Positions 23,472 to 31,846 are shown, numbered from the stretch's first letter. The stretch: DNA of 41,533 bases from Methylotenera_A sp040387095 (GCA_040387095.1 JAZKEJ010000024.1:1-41533); one strand, 5' to 3'. A program made the numbers and translations. The notes: a model not told the origin generated them from the letters alone.

Positions 23472-24560
23472 ATGAATATTTTTAATCGTTATTTTTGGCA
23501 AGAATGCTGCATTAGCATCTTGATGATTATGCTGGGTTTACTGGCATTATTCTCATTTTTTGATTTGATTCAAGAACTGGATACGCTTGGTACTGGCAAT
23601 TACGGCATCAGCAAAATGCTGATATTTGTACTATTAAGTATTCCTGGTCATATATACGAAGTCGTGCCTGTGGCAGTGCTAGTTGGCATGATGTACAGTC
23701 TGGGCGCATTAGCCAGAAACTCAGAATTGGTCGTCATGCGTGTCAGTGGATTATCTGTGTCGAATATTGGTTTTATTTTAATTAAAATCGGTTTGTTATT
23801 CACAGTTATTACCTTTTTCGTTGGCGAGTTAATCACGCCAATTAGCGAAAAAATGGCACAACGCATGCGCATCCAAGCCACTGATTCCATCATTGCCCAA
23901 GACTTTAAAACAGGCTTATGGGTAAAAGATGCCAGCAGCTTCGTTAACGTAGAAACTGTCATGCCAGACGCCAGTTTGTTGAACATCCACATTTATGAGT
24001 TTGATGAAAACTTTAGACTGAGAAGTGTCAGCAATGCCAAAAACGCTACTTTTGAAAATAAAGGCTGGCGATTGTCCTCGGTAACGCAAACAAAATTTAA
24101 CACCTTTAAAAAAATACAATCCAATAATGTGCAAACCCAGTTTTTTGATCAGGCAAACTGGAAATCATTAATACGCCCAGAACTGCTGAATGTGTTGCTG
24201 GTGGCACCAGAAAAGATGTCTGCCTGGAATTTATATTCTTTTATTAATCACTTAAAGGCAAACAAACAGAAACCAACGCGCTACCAAGTAGCTTTGTGGG
24301 CCAAAATGATATACCCGTTGGCGTGTATGGTGATGGTGATACTTGCCCTGCCATTCGGCTTCTTGCAACAGCGTTCTGGCGGCGCCAGCACTAAAATATT
24401 TATTGGCGTGTTGCTTGGTGTGGTCTATCAAATCATGAACAGGGTATTCATTCACTTAGGCGTTTTAAACGATTGGCCGCCGTTAATGAGCGCTATTATC
24501 CCCACCATTTTATTTCTCGTTGCAGGTTTAAGCATGCTGTTTTTAGTAGAACGGCGCTGA
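23472..24560 (+). CDS. lptG: LptG, LPS export permease subunit
   Basis: This 362-residue partner of LptF has the same fold. The first helix begins right after NRYFWQECCISILMIMLG. The characteristic LGALARNSELVVMRVSGLSV coupling segment follows at about residues 75-95. A periplasmic domain spans roughly 125-270, and three C-terminal helices include MVMVILALPFGFLQQRSGGAS. It is required to lift LPS from the inner membrane into the Lpt bridge. It is coupled to lptF (5-bp gap) and convergent with the RDD gene 25 bp downstream. Confidence 0.95.
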   Translation: MNIFNRYFWQECCISILMIMLGLLALFSFFDLIQELDTLGTGNYGISKMLIFVLLSIPGHIYEVVPVAVLVGMMYSLGALARNSELVVMRVSGLSVSNIGFILIKIGLLFTVITFFVGELITPISEKMAQRMRIQATDSIIAQDFKTGLWVKDASSFVNVETVMPDASLLNIHIYEFDENFRLRSVSNAKNATFENKGWRLSSVTQTKFNTFKKIQSNNVQTQFFDQANWKSLIRPELLNVLLVAPEKMSAWNLYSFINHLKANKQKPTRYQVALWAKMIYPLACMVMVILALPFGFLQQRSGGASTKIFIGVLLGVVYQIMNRVFIHLGVLNDWPPLMSAIIPTILFLVAGLSMLFLVERR

Positions 24561-24585
24561 TGAAATTGAGCGCGCATCAACAAGG

Positions 24586-24999
24586 TTAGTTTCTATTTAC
24601 TGAAATAAAACGACATTTCAGTAATCGATCGTGCAAATATAGTCGGTTTTTATCAATCAAGATCCATATAAAACCGATACCGAAAAACAAGGCTGACAAA
24701 CTTGCCAAAATATACCTTAAAACGGCTTCTTTAATACTGAGCGTATCCCCTGCCCTGTTAATTAACTTGATTCTCCAGGTTTGGGTAGCTAGCGTTTGTC
24801 CACTTTTGCACCAGCACCAAATAAAATATGCGCCGGTTACCAGCCATAAAAACAACTGCAAAAATACACGTTTAATCGAGTGCGTTGCATCGCCAAATAG
24901 CGCAATAAATATCCAGGAAAAAATAAACCATAAGGCTATTAGCAAAAGTAGCTCATAGACACAAGCCGCGAACAATCTGAAATAACTTAATTTAACCAT
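24586..24999 (-). CDS. RDD-family small membrane protein
   Basis: This 137-residue protein has three to four predicted membrane helices (about 8-35, 43-62, 92-110). It shows the RDD pattern: an Arg in the first helix (FRLFAACVYELLL, with Glu in place of the usual Asp), a conserved GQTLATQTWRIKLIN loop and a C-terminal DKNRLYLHDRLLKCR. RDD proteins are membrane proteins of mostly unknown function, some linked to ion or compatible-solute transport. It is the last gene of the ECF sigma cluster on the minus strand, but the strong terminator at 25063-25107 lies before it, so it may be transcribed mainly from its own promoter. Confidence 0.85.
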   Translation of the reverse strand: MVKLSYFRLFAACVYELLLLIALWFIFSWIFIALFGDATHSIKRVFLQLFLWLVTGAYFIWCWCKSGQTLATQTWRIKLINRAGDTLSIKEAVLRYILASLSALFFGIGFIWILIDKNRLYLHDRLLKCRFISVNRN

Positions 25000-25062
25000 C
25001 TTCTCTCATCGATTTTTCTGCCATTATTTTGGATATAGCCAAACAAGGCATTGTCCGAATAT

Positions 25063-25107
25063 GGCATATAAAAAACCCACTGTCGAGAAGTGGGTTTTTT
25101 ATATGCC
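25063..25107. terminator. Strong terminator with a perfect 19-bp stem
   Basis: A perfect inverted repeat, 25063-25081 against 25089-25107, has a 7-nt loop. The core is ACCCACT / AGTGGGT, flanked by A6 and T6 tracts, so it works on both strands. It lies 17 bp past the DUF3106 stop on the minus strand and should end the sigma/DUF3619/DUF3106 transcript before the RDD gene. Confidence 0.92.
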
Positions 25108-25123
25108 AAGCTTGGGAACTTGA

Positions 25124-25633
25124 TCAATCTAGCTCAGGGTCGTAACCTTGTTCAGGCGATTCTTTACGTATTTTTTCACGTTCAGCTTCAGAAAGCTTTT
25201 GATAGTCAGCCCATTTTTTGCGCACTTCATCTTTCTTTTCTGGGCTTAATGCATAAAACTGTTGATAGCGCTTACGCGCGTTTTCTCTTTCATAAGGCGT
25301 CATGCGGCTCCAGCTGTTTAATCGTTTTTGTACACGCTGCTGTTTTTGTGCGTCCATCTTTGAATAATCTTTTGCAATATCCAGCATTTTTTCGCGTTGC
25401 CAAGGTCGCAAAGTATCCCACTCAGTAGCTAGCGGTGATAAGACTTTTCTTTGATCATCGGATAATTGCGACCATTTTCTTGCAGAGGCTTCAGTTGTAG
25501 AAGCATCACTCAGAGAAGATTTGATGCTGCTTATATCACCCATCGCTAACTGAATTGCTTGAGTATGGCTACCCGCCTCTTGTGCATTCAACTGGGTTGC
25601 CACTAACAATATCAACAATAAAATTTTATTCAT
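25124..25633 (-). CDS. DUF3106-type periplasmic helical protein
   Basis: This 169-residue protein has a signal peptide (NKILLLILLVATQLNAQ, about residues 1-18). The mature part is charged and helical, with repeated motifs such as ARKWSQLSDDQRKVLSPL, EWDTLRPWQREKMLDIAKDY and RFNSW-like SWSRMTPYERENARKRYQQF, each with a W-x(6-8)-[RK]-type pattern. This is the DUF3106 pattern. The function is unknown, but the spaced helical repeats resemble envelope-stress sensors of the CpxP/Spy kind; that is only an analogy. It follows DUF3619 by 50 bp and ends at a very strong terminator. Confidence 0.8.
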   Translation of the reverse strand: MNKILLLILLVATQLNAQEAGSHTQAIQLAMGDISSIKSSLSDASTTEASARKWSQLSDDQRKVLSPLATEWDTLRPWQREKMLDIAKDYSKMDAQKQQRVQKRLNSWSRMTPYERENARKRYQQFYALSPEKKDEVRKKWADYQKLSEAEREKIRKESPEQGYDPELD

Positions 25634-25683
25634 TCGCTTATTTTCTTTTAATCTATTTTAGTTATTTTATGACTATAAATGCC

Positions 25684-26115
25684 TTAAATTTTAGCCTGCT
25701 TGCGATTTAGCGAGGGCTCAAAAGCGGTATCTACAAACGCTTCCGGTGGTAATTCTGCTCCGAGTAAAAATGCATCACCATGCTCAATATTTTGATTAAA
25801 TACTTGCATCAATACAAAGCCAGCAATTATTGCCGCCACCAGCATACCCGTTGTCGCAACACGATGATGCTCGGCCCAATCAGCCATATGACTAATGGTA
25901 CCGTCGCTGTTGATTGTTTTAGTTTGTTGCTTATGCGTTTTTACTGCTTGCTCGCGCCCATTTTCAAGCTGCTTCAATGTGCGCATACTCAAATGGCTGG
26001 CATGCGCTTTCAGCAAACCAGCGATTTTTTGCGCTTGAATTATTTCTGATTGTGCATCAACTAAATGATTAGCTGGTTGACTTTGACTATCTTGATCCAT
26101 GTTGTCAGCTGTCAT
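25684..26115 (-). CDS. DUF3619-type membrane protein, candidate anti-sigma factor
   Basis: The open frame reaches back to 26202 (172 residues). The real start is almost surely the ATG at 26113-26115: AGGAG lies seven bases before it, and it overlaps the sigma-factor stop as ATGA. That gives 143 residues. The N-terminal half is cytoplasmic and Gln/Lys-rich (AQKIAGLLKAHASHLSMRTL). One membrane helix (VATTGMLVAAIIAGFVLMQVF) spans about residues 86-106, and a short periplasmic tail ends LNRKQAKI. Coupling to an ECF sigma gene and a single membrane span fit an anti-sigma factor, although no zinc-type HxxxCxxC motif is present. The role is inferred. Confidence 0.78.
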   Translation of the reverse strand: MTADNMDQDSQSQPANHLVDAQSEIIQAQKIAGLLKAHASHLSMRTLKQLENGREQAVKTHKQQTKTINSDGTISHMADWAEHHRVATTGMLVAAIIAGFVLMQVFNQNIEHGDAFLLGAELPPEAFVDTAFEPSLNRKQAKI

Positions 26116-26702
26116 GACTCTACTCCTAAATGTACAATTGCGCGCGCGCCTAAGCCTTGTTTTTCTAATAGCGCCGCCAAGGTATGTACAGCACGCGAAC
26201 AATGCGTTTTAACACTCCCTTGCGAACAGCCCATCACTTTAGCGGTTTCCGCAACGTCCATATCCTCCCAATAACGCAATATAAAGGCTTCGCGTTGACG
26301 CGCGGGTAACTTTTCAATCGCTTTTTCGATGACTCTAATGGTTTGGCTTTGTTCAAGTTGCGCCATTGGATTTTCAGATTCGTCTTCAACATCAATAGTG
26401 TCTAACGGATCATGATCTTCTTCACCATCTTTGCCTGCACCAAAAGAAGAAAGTAGCGTTGTCCACATATTCCGCACTTTTTGTCTACGCCAAAAATCGC
26501 GCATAGTATTTTGCAAGATACGCTGAAACAACATCGGATACTCTGTTACGGGCTTATGCGCATATTTTTCGGCAAGCTTTAACATCGCATCTTGCACGAT
26601 ATCTAATGCTGCATGCTCATCACGCACGGCGTAAACGGTTTGCTTAAAAGCACGTCGCTCTACATCGCGTAAAAAACCTGATAACTCTTGAGAACTAGCC
26701 AT
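26112..26702 (-). CDS. ECF (RpoE-like) RNA polymerase sigma factor
   Basis: This 196-residue sigma factor has region 2 near residues 10-75 (RAFKQTVYAVRDEHAALDIVQDAMLKLAEKY and QRILQNTMRDFWRRQK). An acidic linker follows (about 88-120, GKDGEEDHDPLDTIDVEDE). Region 4 is near 125-180 (IEKLPARQREAFILRYWEDM, then the HTH VAETAKVMGCSQGSVKTHCSRAVHTL). It heads the DUF3619-DUF3106 unit with an ATGA overlap. Its promoter has an extended -10 (26730-26738) with a 16-bp palindrome upstream. The signal it responds to is unknown. Confidence 0.93.
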   Translation of the reverse strand: MASSQELSGFLRDVERRAFKQTVYAVRDEHAALDIVQDAMLKLAEKYAHKPVTEYPMLFQRILQNTMRDFWRRQKVRNMWTTLLSSFGAGKDGEEDHDPLDTIDVEDESENPMAQLEQSQTIRVIEKAIEKLPARQREAFILRYWEDMDVAETAKVMGCSQGSVKTHCSRAVHTLAALLEKQGLGARAIVHLGVES

Positions 26703-26729
26703 AGAATGGGTTATAAAATTATTGCTATC

Positions 26730-26738
26730 AGTATAACA
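26730..26738 (-). promoter_or_regulatory. Extended -10 element of the ECF sigma gene
   Basis: On the minus strand the sequence TGTTATACT gives a TATACT -10 preceded by TG. Transcription would start near 26723, about 20 nt before the ATG at 26702. No good -35 is visible, which suits an extended -10 promoter or one that needs an activator. Confidence 0.4.
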
Positions 26739-26757
26739 GCTTTAGGTTTTGCAGAGA

Positions 26758-26773
26758 TTCAGGTTTACCTGAA
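26758..26773. repeat. 16-bp palindrome in the divergent sigma/PP0621 promoter region
   Basis: TTCAGGTTTACCTGAA is a perfect palindrome. Its centre is about 43 bp upstream of the predicted sigma-gene start site and about 57 bp upstream of the predicted start for the PP0621-pilS-pilR unit. It could be an operator for a dimeric regulator acting on either or both. A second inverted repeat, GTAACTA/TAGTTAC (26791-26797 and 26807-26813), overlaps the plus-strand promoter. Confidence 0.5.
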
Positions 26774-26788
26774 ACGTCGTTAACAAGC

Positions 26789-26816
26789 TTGTAACTACTG
26801 CGCTTTTAGTTACAAT
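26789..26816 (+). promoter_or_regulatory. Possible sigma-70 promoter of PP0621-pilS-pilR
   Basis: TTGTAA (26789-26794), 16 bp, TACAAT (26811-26816). Transcription would start near 26823, about 32 nt before the ATG at 26855. The -10 is good and the -35 is weak. Confidence 0.4.
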
Positions 26817-26854
26817 TCCTGTTGTTAATAATTTTTAATTTAATTGGGAAAAAT

Positions 26855-27088
26855 ATGGCGCGCGTATTATTGCTGATATTGCTAGTTTGGGTGCTATATG
26901 TTGTCATTAAGCGCGTTATTGCATCGCCATATTTTAAGAATACACAATCAAATTCCGAATCAGAAAGATCTCATTCAGATGAAAAAATGGTGCAATGCGA
27001 GAAATGTGGCATGCATGTGCCAACATCTGAAAGCTTGATCAAAAACGATCAGGTTATTTGTAACAATCCTGACTGCAGTTCAGATTAA
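26855..27088 (+). CDS. PP0621-family small membrane protein with zinc-ribbon-like cysteines
   Basis: This 77-residue protein has one N-terminal membrane helix (ARVLLLILLVWVLYVVIKRV). A short Ser-rich linker (NTQSNSESERSHSD) follows, then four Cys as CEKC and CNNPDC, which probably hold one zinc. The ATG at 26855, with GGGA nine to ten bases upstream, is preferred over a TTG 33 bases earlier. It lies seven bases before pilS, a placement common in betaproteobacteria and pseudomonads. Its role with PilS/PilR is unknown. Confidence 0.8.
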   Translation: MARVLLLILLVWVLYVVIKRVIASPYFKNTQSNSESERSHSDEKMVQCEKCGMHVPTSESLIKNDQVICNNPDCSSD

Positions 27089-27095
27089 AAGCGCT

Positions 27096-28727
27096 ATGTT
27101 GATTGATTTAACGCCCAATTTAGACGCAACCATTACCGCAACTCGCTGGAGCAGTCTAAAACTCTACAATGTCTATCGTCTGCTAGTTACACTCATACTG
27201 CTTATCACGCAAAATGTATCCAATGACGGTGGCTTTACGCAGCATATCGGCGCCGATTTATTTTTTAGTTTAGTGTTCGGCTATTTTATTTTTAGCGCTA
27301 TATCCGCTGTTTTTACCTGGATTGAAAAACCTCATATTGATTTGAATTTACCAGTTCAAATCGTTATTGATATTGTGTTTATTATTTTGCTCATGCATGC
27401 GCAGCAAGATGGTTTAACTGGCGTTGGCCTGCTACTTATCATTACGATTGCCAGCGCCAGCTTAATCAGCGAAGGCCGTTTAGCTTTGTTTTATGCAGCA
27501 CTCGCCACTATTGGAATTTTGCTTGAGCAGTCTTATCGCCTGATTTCAGAAACAAAATCCATGGAAAATTACACCGGCGCGGTGATGCTGAGCTTGAGTT
27601 GTTTTGCGACTGCATGGTTAGCACACAGCCTAGCAAAACGCATGCAGAGAAGTGAGTTATTAGCAGCTCAACGTGGCTTAGATATAAAAAATATGGCGCA
27701 AATCAATGCATTAATTACGCATGAAATGCAAGATGGCGTGGTAGTGGTAGATCAATACTTACAAATTAAGCATTACAACATGCAAGCCAAAAATTTATTA
27801 GGCTTTGACAGCAGCGATACCGACAATTGGCAGGAAAATTCATTAATGAATATTGCCCCAGATATTAGCAAAATGATTCAAAGCTGGATGCACGATGCGG
27901 AACAGTTTAATGAACAAGCTCAGCCTAGTATTCTTAAACTAAATACGCTATCGCGTGAGCTCAGATTGCGGTTTTTGCCTGTCAACGACAACCGCAAACA
28001 AGGCGCAGTTATTTTTATTGAAGATTGGTCGCAAATGCAAACACAGGCGCACCAAGTTAAATTAGCGGCACTTGGACGCCTGACTGCCAATATCGCGCAT
28101 GAAATCCGCAATCCATTAAGTGCCATCAGCCACGCAAACCAGCTACTGCAAGAAGAAGATAATCACCCTGCCTCGCAGCGTATGCTGCAAATCATTAGTG
28201 ATAACGTGCAACGTGTTGACCAGATTATCAAGGATGTTTTAGAGCTTAATCGACGCGATCGCACCAATCAAGAATTGATTCATTTAGAACATTTTATGAC
28301 CGATTTCTATGCCCAGTTTTGTGCTGTTGAGAAAATTCCAGAAGCTAGTTTTAAATTAGAGTTAAATGATTTAGATACCGTCATTTCTTTTGATCGCCGG
28401 CATTTAAACCAAATACTATGGAATTTATGCAAAAATGGCTGGCGACATTCGCAACAAAATAAAAATAGCTTAATACTTTTGGTTTCGGCAAAAATGCAAA
28501 CCATACAGATTGAAATTAGTGATGATGGTGAAGGCATAGCAGAAAATGTGCGCAATCATCTATTTGAACCATTTTTTACCACTGAAAAATCAGGTACTGG
28601 CTTGGGGCTTTATATTGCGCGCGAGCTGGCCGAAGCCAACGGTGCAAAATTACAACTGAAAACTCCTAGTGATGTAATAACGCCCAATCATGGTACGCAA
28701 TTTATCATTAACATAAAAAAGGCTTGA
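27096..28727 (+). CDS. pilS: PilS-type membrane sensor histidine kinase
   Basis: This 543-residue kinase has about six N-terminal membrane helices (residues ~25-180) and a PAS-like segment (about 200-300, ITHEMQDGVVVVDQYLQIKHYN). The H-box is LTANIAHEIRNPLSAISHANQ with phospho-acceptor His335. The ATPase boxes are N (WNLCKNGWRHS), G1 (DDGEGIAE), F (LFEPFFTT) and G2 (GTGLGLYIA). In Pseudomonas PilS detects pilin in the membrane and controls PilR. The adjacent pilR (6-bp gap) makes the assignment firm. Confidence 0.93.
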   Translation: MLIDLTPNLDATITATRWSSLKLYNVYRLLVTLILLITQNVSNDGGFTQHIGADLFFSLVFGYFIFSAISAVFTWIEKPHIDLNLPVQIVIDIVFIILLMHAQQDGLTGVGLLLIITIASASLISEGRLALFYAALATIGILLEQSYRLISETKSMENYTGAVMLSLSCFATAWLAHSLAKRMQRSELLAAQRGLDIKNMAQINALITHEMQDGVVVVDQYLQIKHYNMQAKNLLGFDSSDTDNWQENSLMNIAPDISKMIQSWMHDAEQFNEQAQPSILKLNTLSRELRLRFLPVNDNRKQGAVIFIEDWSQMQTQAHQVKLAALGRLTANIAHEIRNPLSAISHANQLLQEEDNHPASQRMLQIISDNVQRVDQIIKDVLELNRRDRTNQELIHLEHFMTDFYAQFCAVEKIPEASFKLELNDLDTVISFDRRHLNQILWNLCKNGWRHSQQNKNSLILLVSAKMQTIQIEISDDGEGIAENVRNHLFEPFFTTEKSGTGLGLYIARELAEANGAKLQLKTPSDVITPNHGTQFIINIKKA

Positions 28728-28733
28728 TTTTTA

Positions 28734-30125
28734 ATGGTGCAATTTAACTGCTTGGTGGTTGATGATGAAACAGATATTCGCGAATTAGTAGTATTAACAC
28801 TTGAGCGCATGGATATTATGGCTGACAGCGCAGGCAACTTGGCTGAGGCCAAACAGTTGCTTGCAAGCAAAAACTATCATCTGTGTTTAACGGATATGCG
28901 CTTACCAGACGGGCTTGGCTTAGAACTAGTACAACATATTGCGGCCAACTACATGGGCTTACCCGTCGCAGTGATTACTGCTTACGGCAGCGCAGAAAAT
29001 GCGGTTTCTGCCTTAAAAGCAGGTGCATTCGACTATTTGACTAAACCTATTTCGCTTAAACAACTACGCCCATTGATTGAGTCTGCACTCAAACTTTCGG
29101 CCTCTGATGCTAAACAAACGAGCAATACCGTTGACCTGATTGGCAAATCGCCAGCCATGGATTATGTACGTACCATGATTGCAAAGCTCGCACGCAGCCA
29201 AGCACCTGTGTATATCAGCGGTGAATCTGGCAGCGGCAAAGAATTGGCTGCCAGATTAATTCACAGCAATAGTTCACGGCGCGATAAATCGTTTGTCGCG
29301 GTTAATTGCGGCGCGATTCCTGAAAACCTGATGGAAAGTGAGTTTTTCGGCTATAAAAAAGGAGCGTTTACCGGTGCTGTGCAAGATACTTCTGGCTTAT
29401 TTCAAGCAGCCAACGGCGGTACACTTTTTCTAGATGAAGTCGCCGATTTGCCACTAGCTATGCAGGTAAAGTTATTACGTGCAATTCAAGAGAAAAAAGT
29501 ACGTATAGTCGGCGGCACGGTAGAAGAAAGCGTAGATGTACGCATTGTCAGTGCCACGCATAAAAACCTGACTGACATGATGAGCAACGGCTTGTTCAGG
29601 CAGGATTTATATTATCGCTTGAATGTTATTCAGCTCAAAATGCCAGCGCTGCGTGACAGACCTGAAGACATTCCAGAGTTAACACAAAAATTATTGCAAA
29701 AATTATGTGCTTCGCAATCGATTGATATGCCAGCTTTGGACGAAAATGCCGCTAAATTAATTGCCAAACTGCACTTTGATGGCAATGTGCGTGAATTAGA
29801 AAATATGCTAGAACGAGCATTGGCATTATGTGATGGCCAGAAAATCTGCACCGATGATTTATTAATGGACAATGAATTTAAATATCGCGCTGAAGATAAA
29901 ATCACTTTCGATCCAAGCAAAACACTAGAAGTTGGCTTATCTGAATATCTGGAAGATATTGAAAAACGCGCCATTTTAAAAGCGTTAGCCAAAGCTAATA
30001 ATAATAAAACCGCTGCGGCTAAATTGTTAGGCGTAAGCTTTAGAACGCTAAGATATAGACTGACTAAGCTAGGCTTGGCCAGAGAGGATGACACCGATTT
30101 ATCCGACGACAGTTTGTACGACTAA
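28734..30125 (+). CDS. pilR: PilR-type sigma-54-dependent response regulator
   Basis: This 463-residue NtrC-family activator has an N-terminal receiver with the acidic pair Asp10/Asp11 and phospho-acceptor Asp54 (LTDMRLPDG). The AAA+ domain has Walker A GESGSGKE starting at residue 163 and the sigma-54 contact loop GAFTGA at 210-215. Further parts are GGTLFLDEVADLP and the arginine-containing LYYRLNVIQLKMPALRDRPEDI. A C-terminal Fis-type HTH follows (NNKTAAAKLLGVSFRTLRYRLTKLGL). It should activate sigma-54 promoters of pilin genes. One candidate target, a near-consensus site at 3680-3695, is in this window. Confidence 0.95.
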   Translation: MVQFNCLVVDDETDIRELVVLTLERMDIMADSAGNLAEAKQLLASKNYHLCLTDMRLPDGLGLELVQHIAANYMGLPVAVITAYGSAENAVSALKAGAFDYLTKPISLKQLRPLIESALKLSASDAKQTSNTVDLIGKSPAMDYVRTMIAKLARSQAPVYISGESGSGKELAARLIHSNSSRRDKSFVAVNCGAIPENLMESEFFGYKKGAFTGAVQDTSGLFQAANGGTLFLDEVADLPLAMQVKLLRAIQEKKVRIVGGTVEESVDVRIVSATHKNLTDMMSNGLFRQDLYYRLNVIQLKMPALRDRPEDIPELTQKLLQKLCASQSIDMPALDENAAKLIAKLHFDGNVRELENMLERALALCDGQKICTDDLLMDNEFKYRAEDKITFDPSKTLEVGLSEYLEDIEKRAILKALAKANNNKTAAAKLLGVSFRTLRYRLTKLGLAREDDTDLSDDSLYD

Positions 30126-30148
30126 TGTCGCAATATAAAAATTAGGTA

Positions 30149-31159
30149 CTAGCTTAATACGATAAACAAATATGTAATATACATCGTACCGTTAACCAGC
30201 AAGTGCCAAACACGTATACCGCCTTTTGCTATTAAATAGCGCAACCAAACTGCAGCTAGTAACGTCATCACTATGCCCCAAACGACTTCTTGTCTTGGTT
30301 GCCAAGGCGTTAGCATAATACCAATCGCTGGTAAAAGCGTGCCTTGAAACACCATAGCGCCTGTAATATTACCAAATGCCAGCGTGTCTTTACCTTTACG
30401 AATCCATAAAATACTGTTCACTTTTTCTGGCAATTCTGTGGCTATTGGGATAATCAAAAGTGACAGCAATAATGCTGAGATACCAATAATTTCAGCGGCA
30501 CCCTCAACTTCGTTGATGAATCCTTTAGCACCAAAAATGAGTAAACCTAAACCCAAGATTAGCTGAGCGATAATCACTGCCATATTATTTGGTAGACCGA
30601 TTTTGCATAACAGCATATCACTATCTGCTTCGGTGGCATGGCCTTCTTCTACCAATGCTTTTGATGCACGTAAAGTCATCATCACATAAATAAAATAGGT
30701 CATCACCATAATTGCACCAATACCATATCTAACAGCTGGCAAGCTGTGTGGCACATACATTGCAACTGCGGCAAAGCCAAATGCAATAATAAAGAAATTT
30801 AAATCGCGTACTAGCCCGGTGCGCTCTGGCCTGATATGACCTTGTGTACCGCGGCGCTTCCATACAGAAATCGCCATCAAAGCTAAAGAAAGCGTAGCTA
30901 ACATTAGCGGAGCGCCTAAAATAGCACCTACGCCAATCTCATGACCTGCATTAGAACCAACCGAGCTAGAGGTGTAACTGAAAATCGCCAGCAAAGGCAC
31001 AAGCGTCTCTGGCAAAGCAGTACCAACAGCCGCAAATAACGAGCCAGTGACGCCTTCTGAAATACCAAGCTTTTCACCTAAATGTTCAAGCGCATTGGTA
31101 AACACCTCTGCTGCGATCAAAATAACAATCAGCATTGCAAATAACTGTAAGAAAACCAT
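30149..31159 (-). CDS. CaCA-superfamily cation exchanger (sodium/calcium exchanger type)
   Basis: This 336-residue membrane protein has about ten helices and two inverted alpha repeats. Repeat 1 is TGSLFAAVGTALPETLVPLLAIF (about residues 39-61), and repeat 2 is PIATELPEKVNSILWIRKG (about 237-255), each with the conserved Glu of the ion site. Members exchange Ca2+ or other divalent ions for Na+ or H+. The exact ion cannot be told. It is convergent with pilR (23-bp gap) and divergent from ampD. Confidence 0.88.
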   Translation of the reverse strand: MVFLQLFAMLIVILIAAEVFTNALEHLGEKLGISEGVTGSLFAAVGTALPETLVPLLAIFSYTSSSVGSNAGHEIGVGAILGAPLMLATLSLALMAISVWKRRGTQGHIRPERTGLVRDLNFFIIAFGFAAVAMYVPHSLPAVRYGIGAIMVMTYFIYVMMTLRASKALVEEGHATEADSDMLLCKIGLPNNMAVIIAQLILGLGLLIFGAKGFINEVEGAAEIIGISALLLSLLIIPIATELPEKVNSILWIRKGKDTLAFGNITGAMVFQGTLLPAIGIMLTPWQPRQEVVWGIVMTLLAAVWLRYLIAKGGIRVWHLLVNGTMYITYLFIVLS

Positions 31160-31225
31160 ACTTAAACATCTCTGAAAATTAGGTAAGATGCTATTTTATC
31201 GGATTAATCGCATTTAGCATCAATT

Positions 31226-31780
31226 ATGGATGAAATAAAAATCAATAAAAATGGTTATGCTGACGGCGCGAAACAAATCGCTTCGCCTAATTTTGATGCG
31301 CGACCTTGTAACGATAACGACTCGCCTGAAATCAGCATGATTGTGATTCACAATATTAGCCTACCGCCCAATCAATACGGCGGCAACGGCGTGATTGAAT
31401 TATTCACTAATATGCTAAATCCAAACGAACATCCTTATTACGCAGACATTTACACGCGCAAAGTGTCGTCGCATTTCTTCATTCGGCGTGATGGCGAACT
31501 GATTCAATTTGTGTCTTGCAAACAGCGTGCATGGCATGCAGGCGTATCGAGTTGGTTAGGGCGTGAACGTTGTAACGATTTTTCAGTCGGAATTGAGCTG
31601 GAAGGTAGTGATTTTGAGGCATTTGAAGCGAAGCAATACACGATGTTGCAGCAATTAATTAAAGCCTTAAAACAATGTTATGTCATTCAACATATTGTTG
31701 GCCATTCTGATGTTGCGGCAGGACGTAAAACTGACCCTGGCCCTTATTTTGATTGGTCAAAAATTAAACCTTTACAATAG
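31226..31780 (+). CDS. ampD: AmpD, 1,6-anhydro-N-acetylmuramyl-L-alanine amidase
   Basis: AmpD is the cytosolic zinc amidase that removes the peptide from anhydromuropeptides during cell-wall recycling. The 184-residue protein has the zinc ligands His42 (VIHNISLPP), His160 (VGHSD) and Asp170 (RKTDPGP). It also has the family segments YGGNGV, VSSHFFIRRDG, WHAGVSSW and VGIELEG, with Glu124 as a likely catalytic residue. There is no signal peptide, as expected. A 7-bp inverted repeat GATGCTA/TAGCATC (31187-31193 and 31215-31221) around GATTAATC precedes the ATG. No ampE or ampC is visible. Confidence 0.94.
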   Translation: MDEIKINKNGYADGAKQIASPNFDARPCNDNDSPEISMIVIHNISLPPNQYGGNGVIELFTNMLNPNEHPYYADIYTRKVSSHFFIRRDGELIQFVSCKQRAWHAGVSSWLGRERCNDFSVGIELEGSDFEAFEAKQYTMLQQLIKALKQCYVIQHIVGHSDVAAGRKTDPGPYFDWSKIKPLQ

Positions 31781-31846
31781 GTTATTTTTACCACAATCAA
31801 ATGTTTGATAAGTTTTTCATATTTAAAAATATCGATTAAGCCATTT

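Noticed and set aside
29630..30094. 154-codon minus-strand frame opposite pilR
   Set aside because: It lies wholly inside the conserved PilR AAA+ and HTH coding region and reads as Ser/Leu-rich shadow sequence.
31187..31221. Inverted repeat GATGCTA/TAGCATC before ampD as a regulator site
   Set aside because: The arms are short and asymmetrically placed around GATTAATC; noted in the ampD entry but too weak to stand alone.
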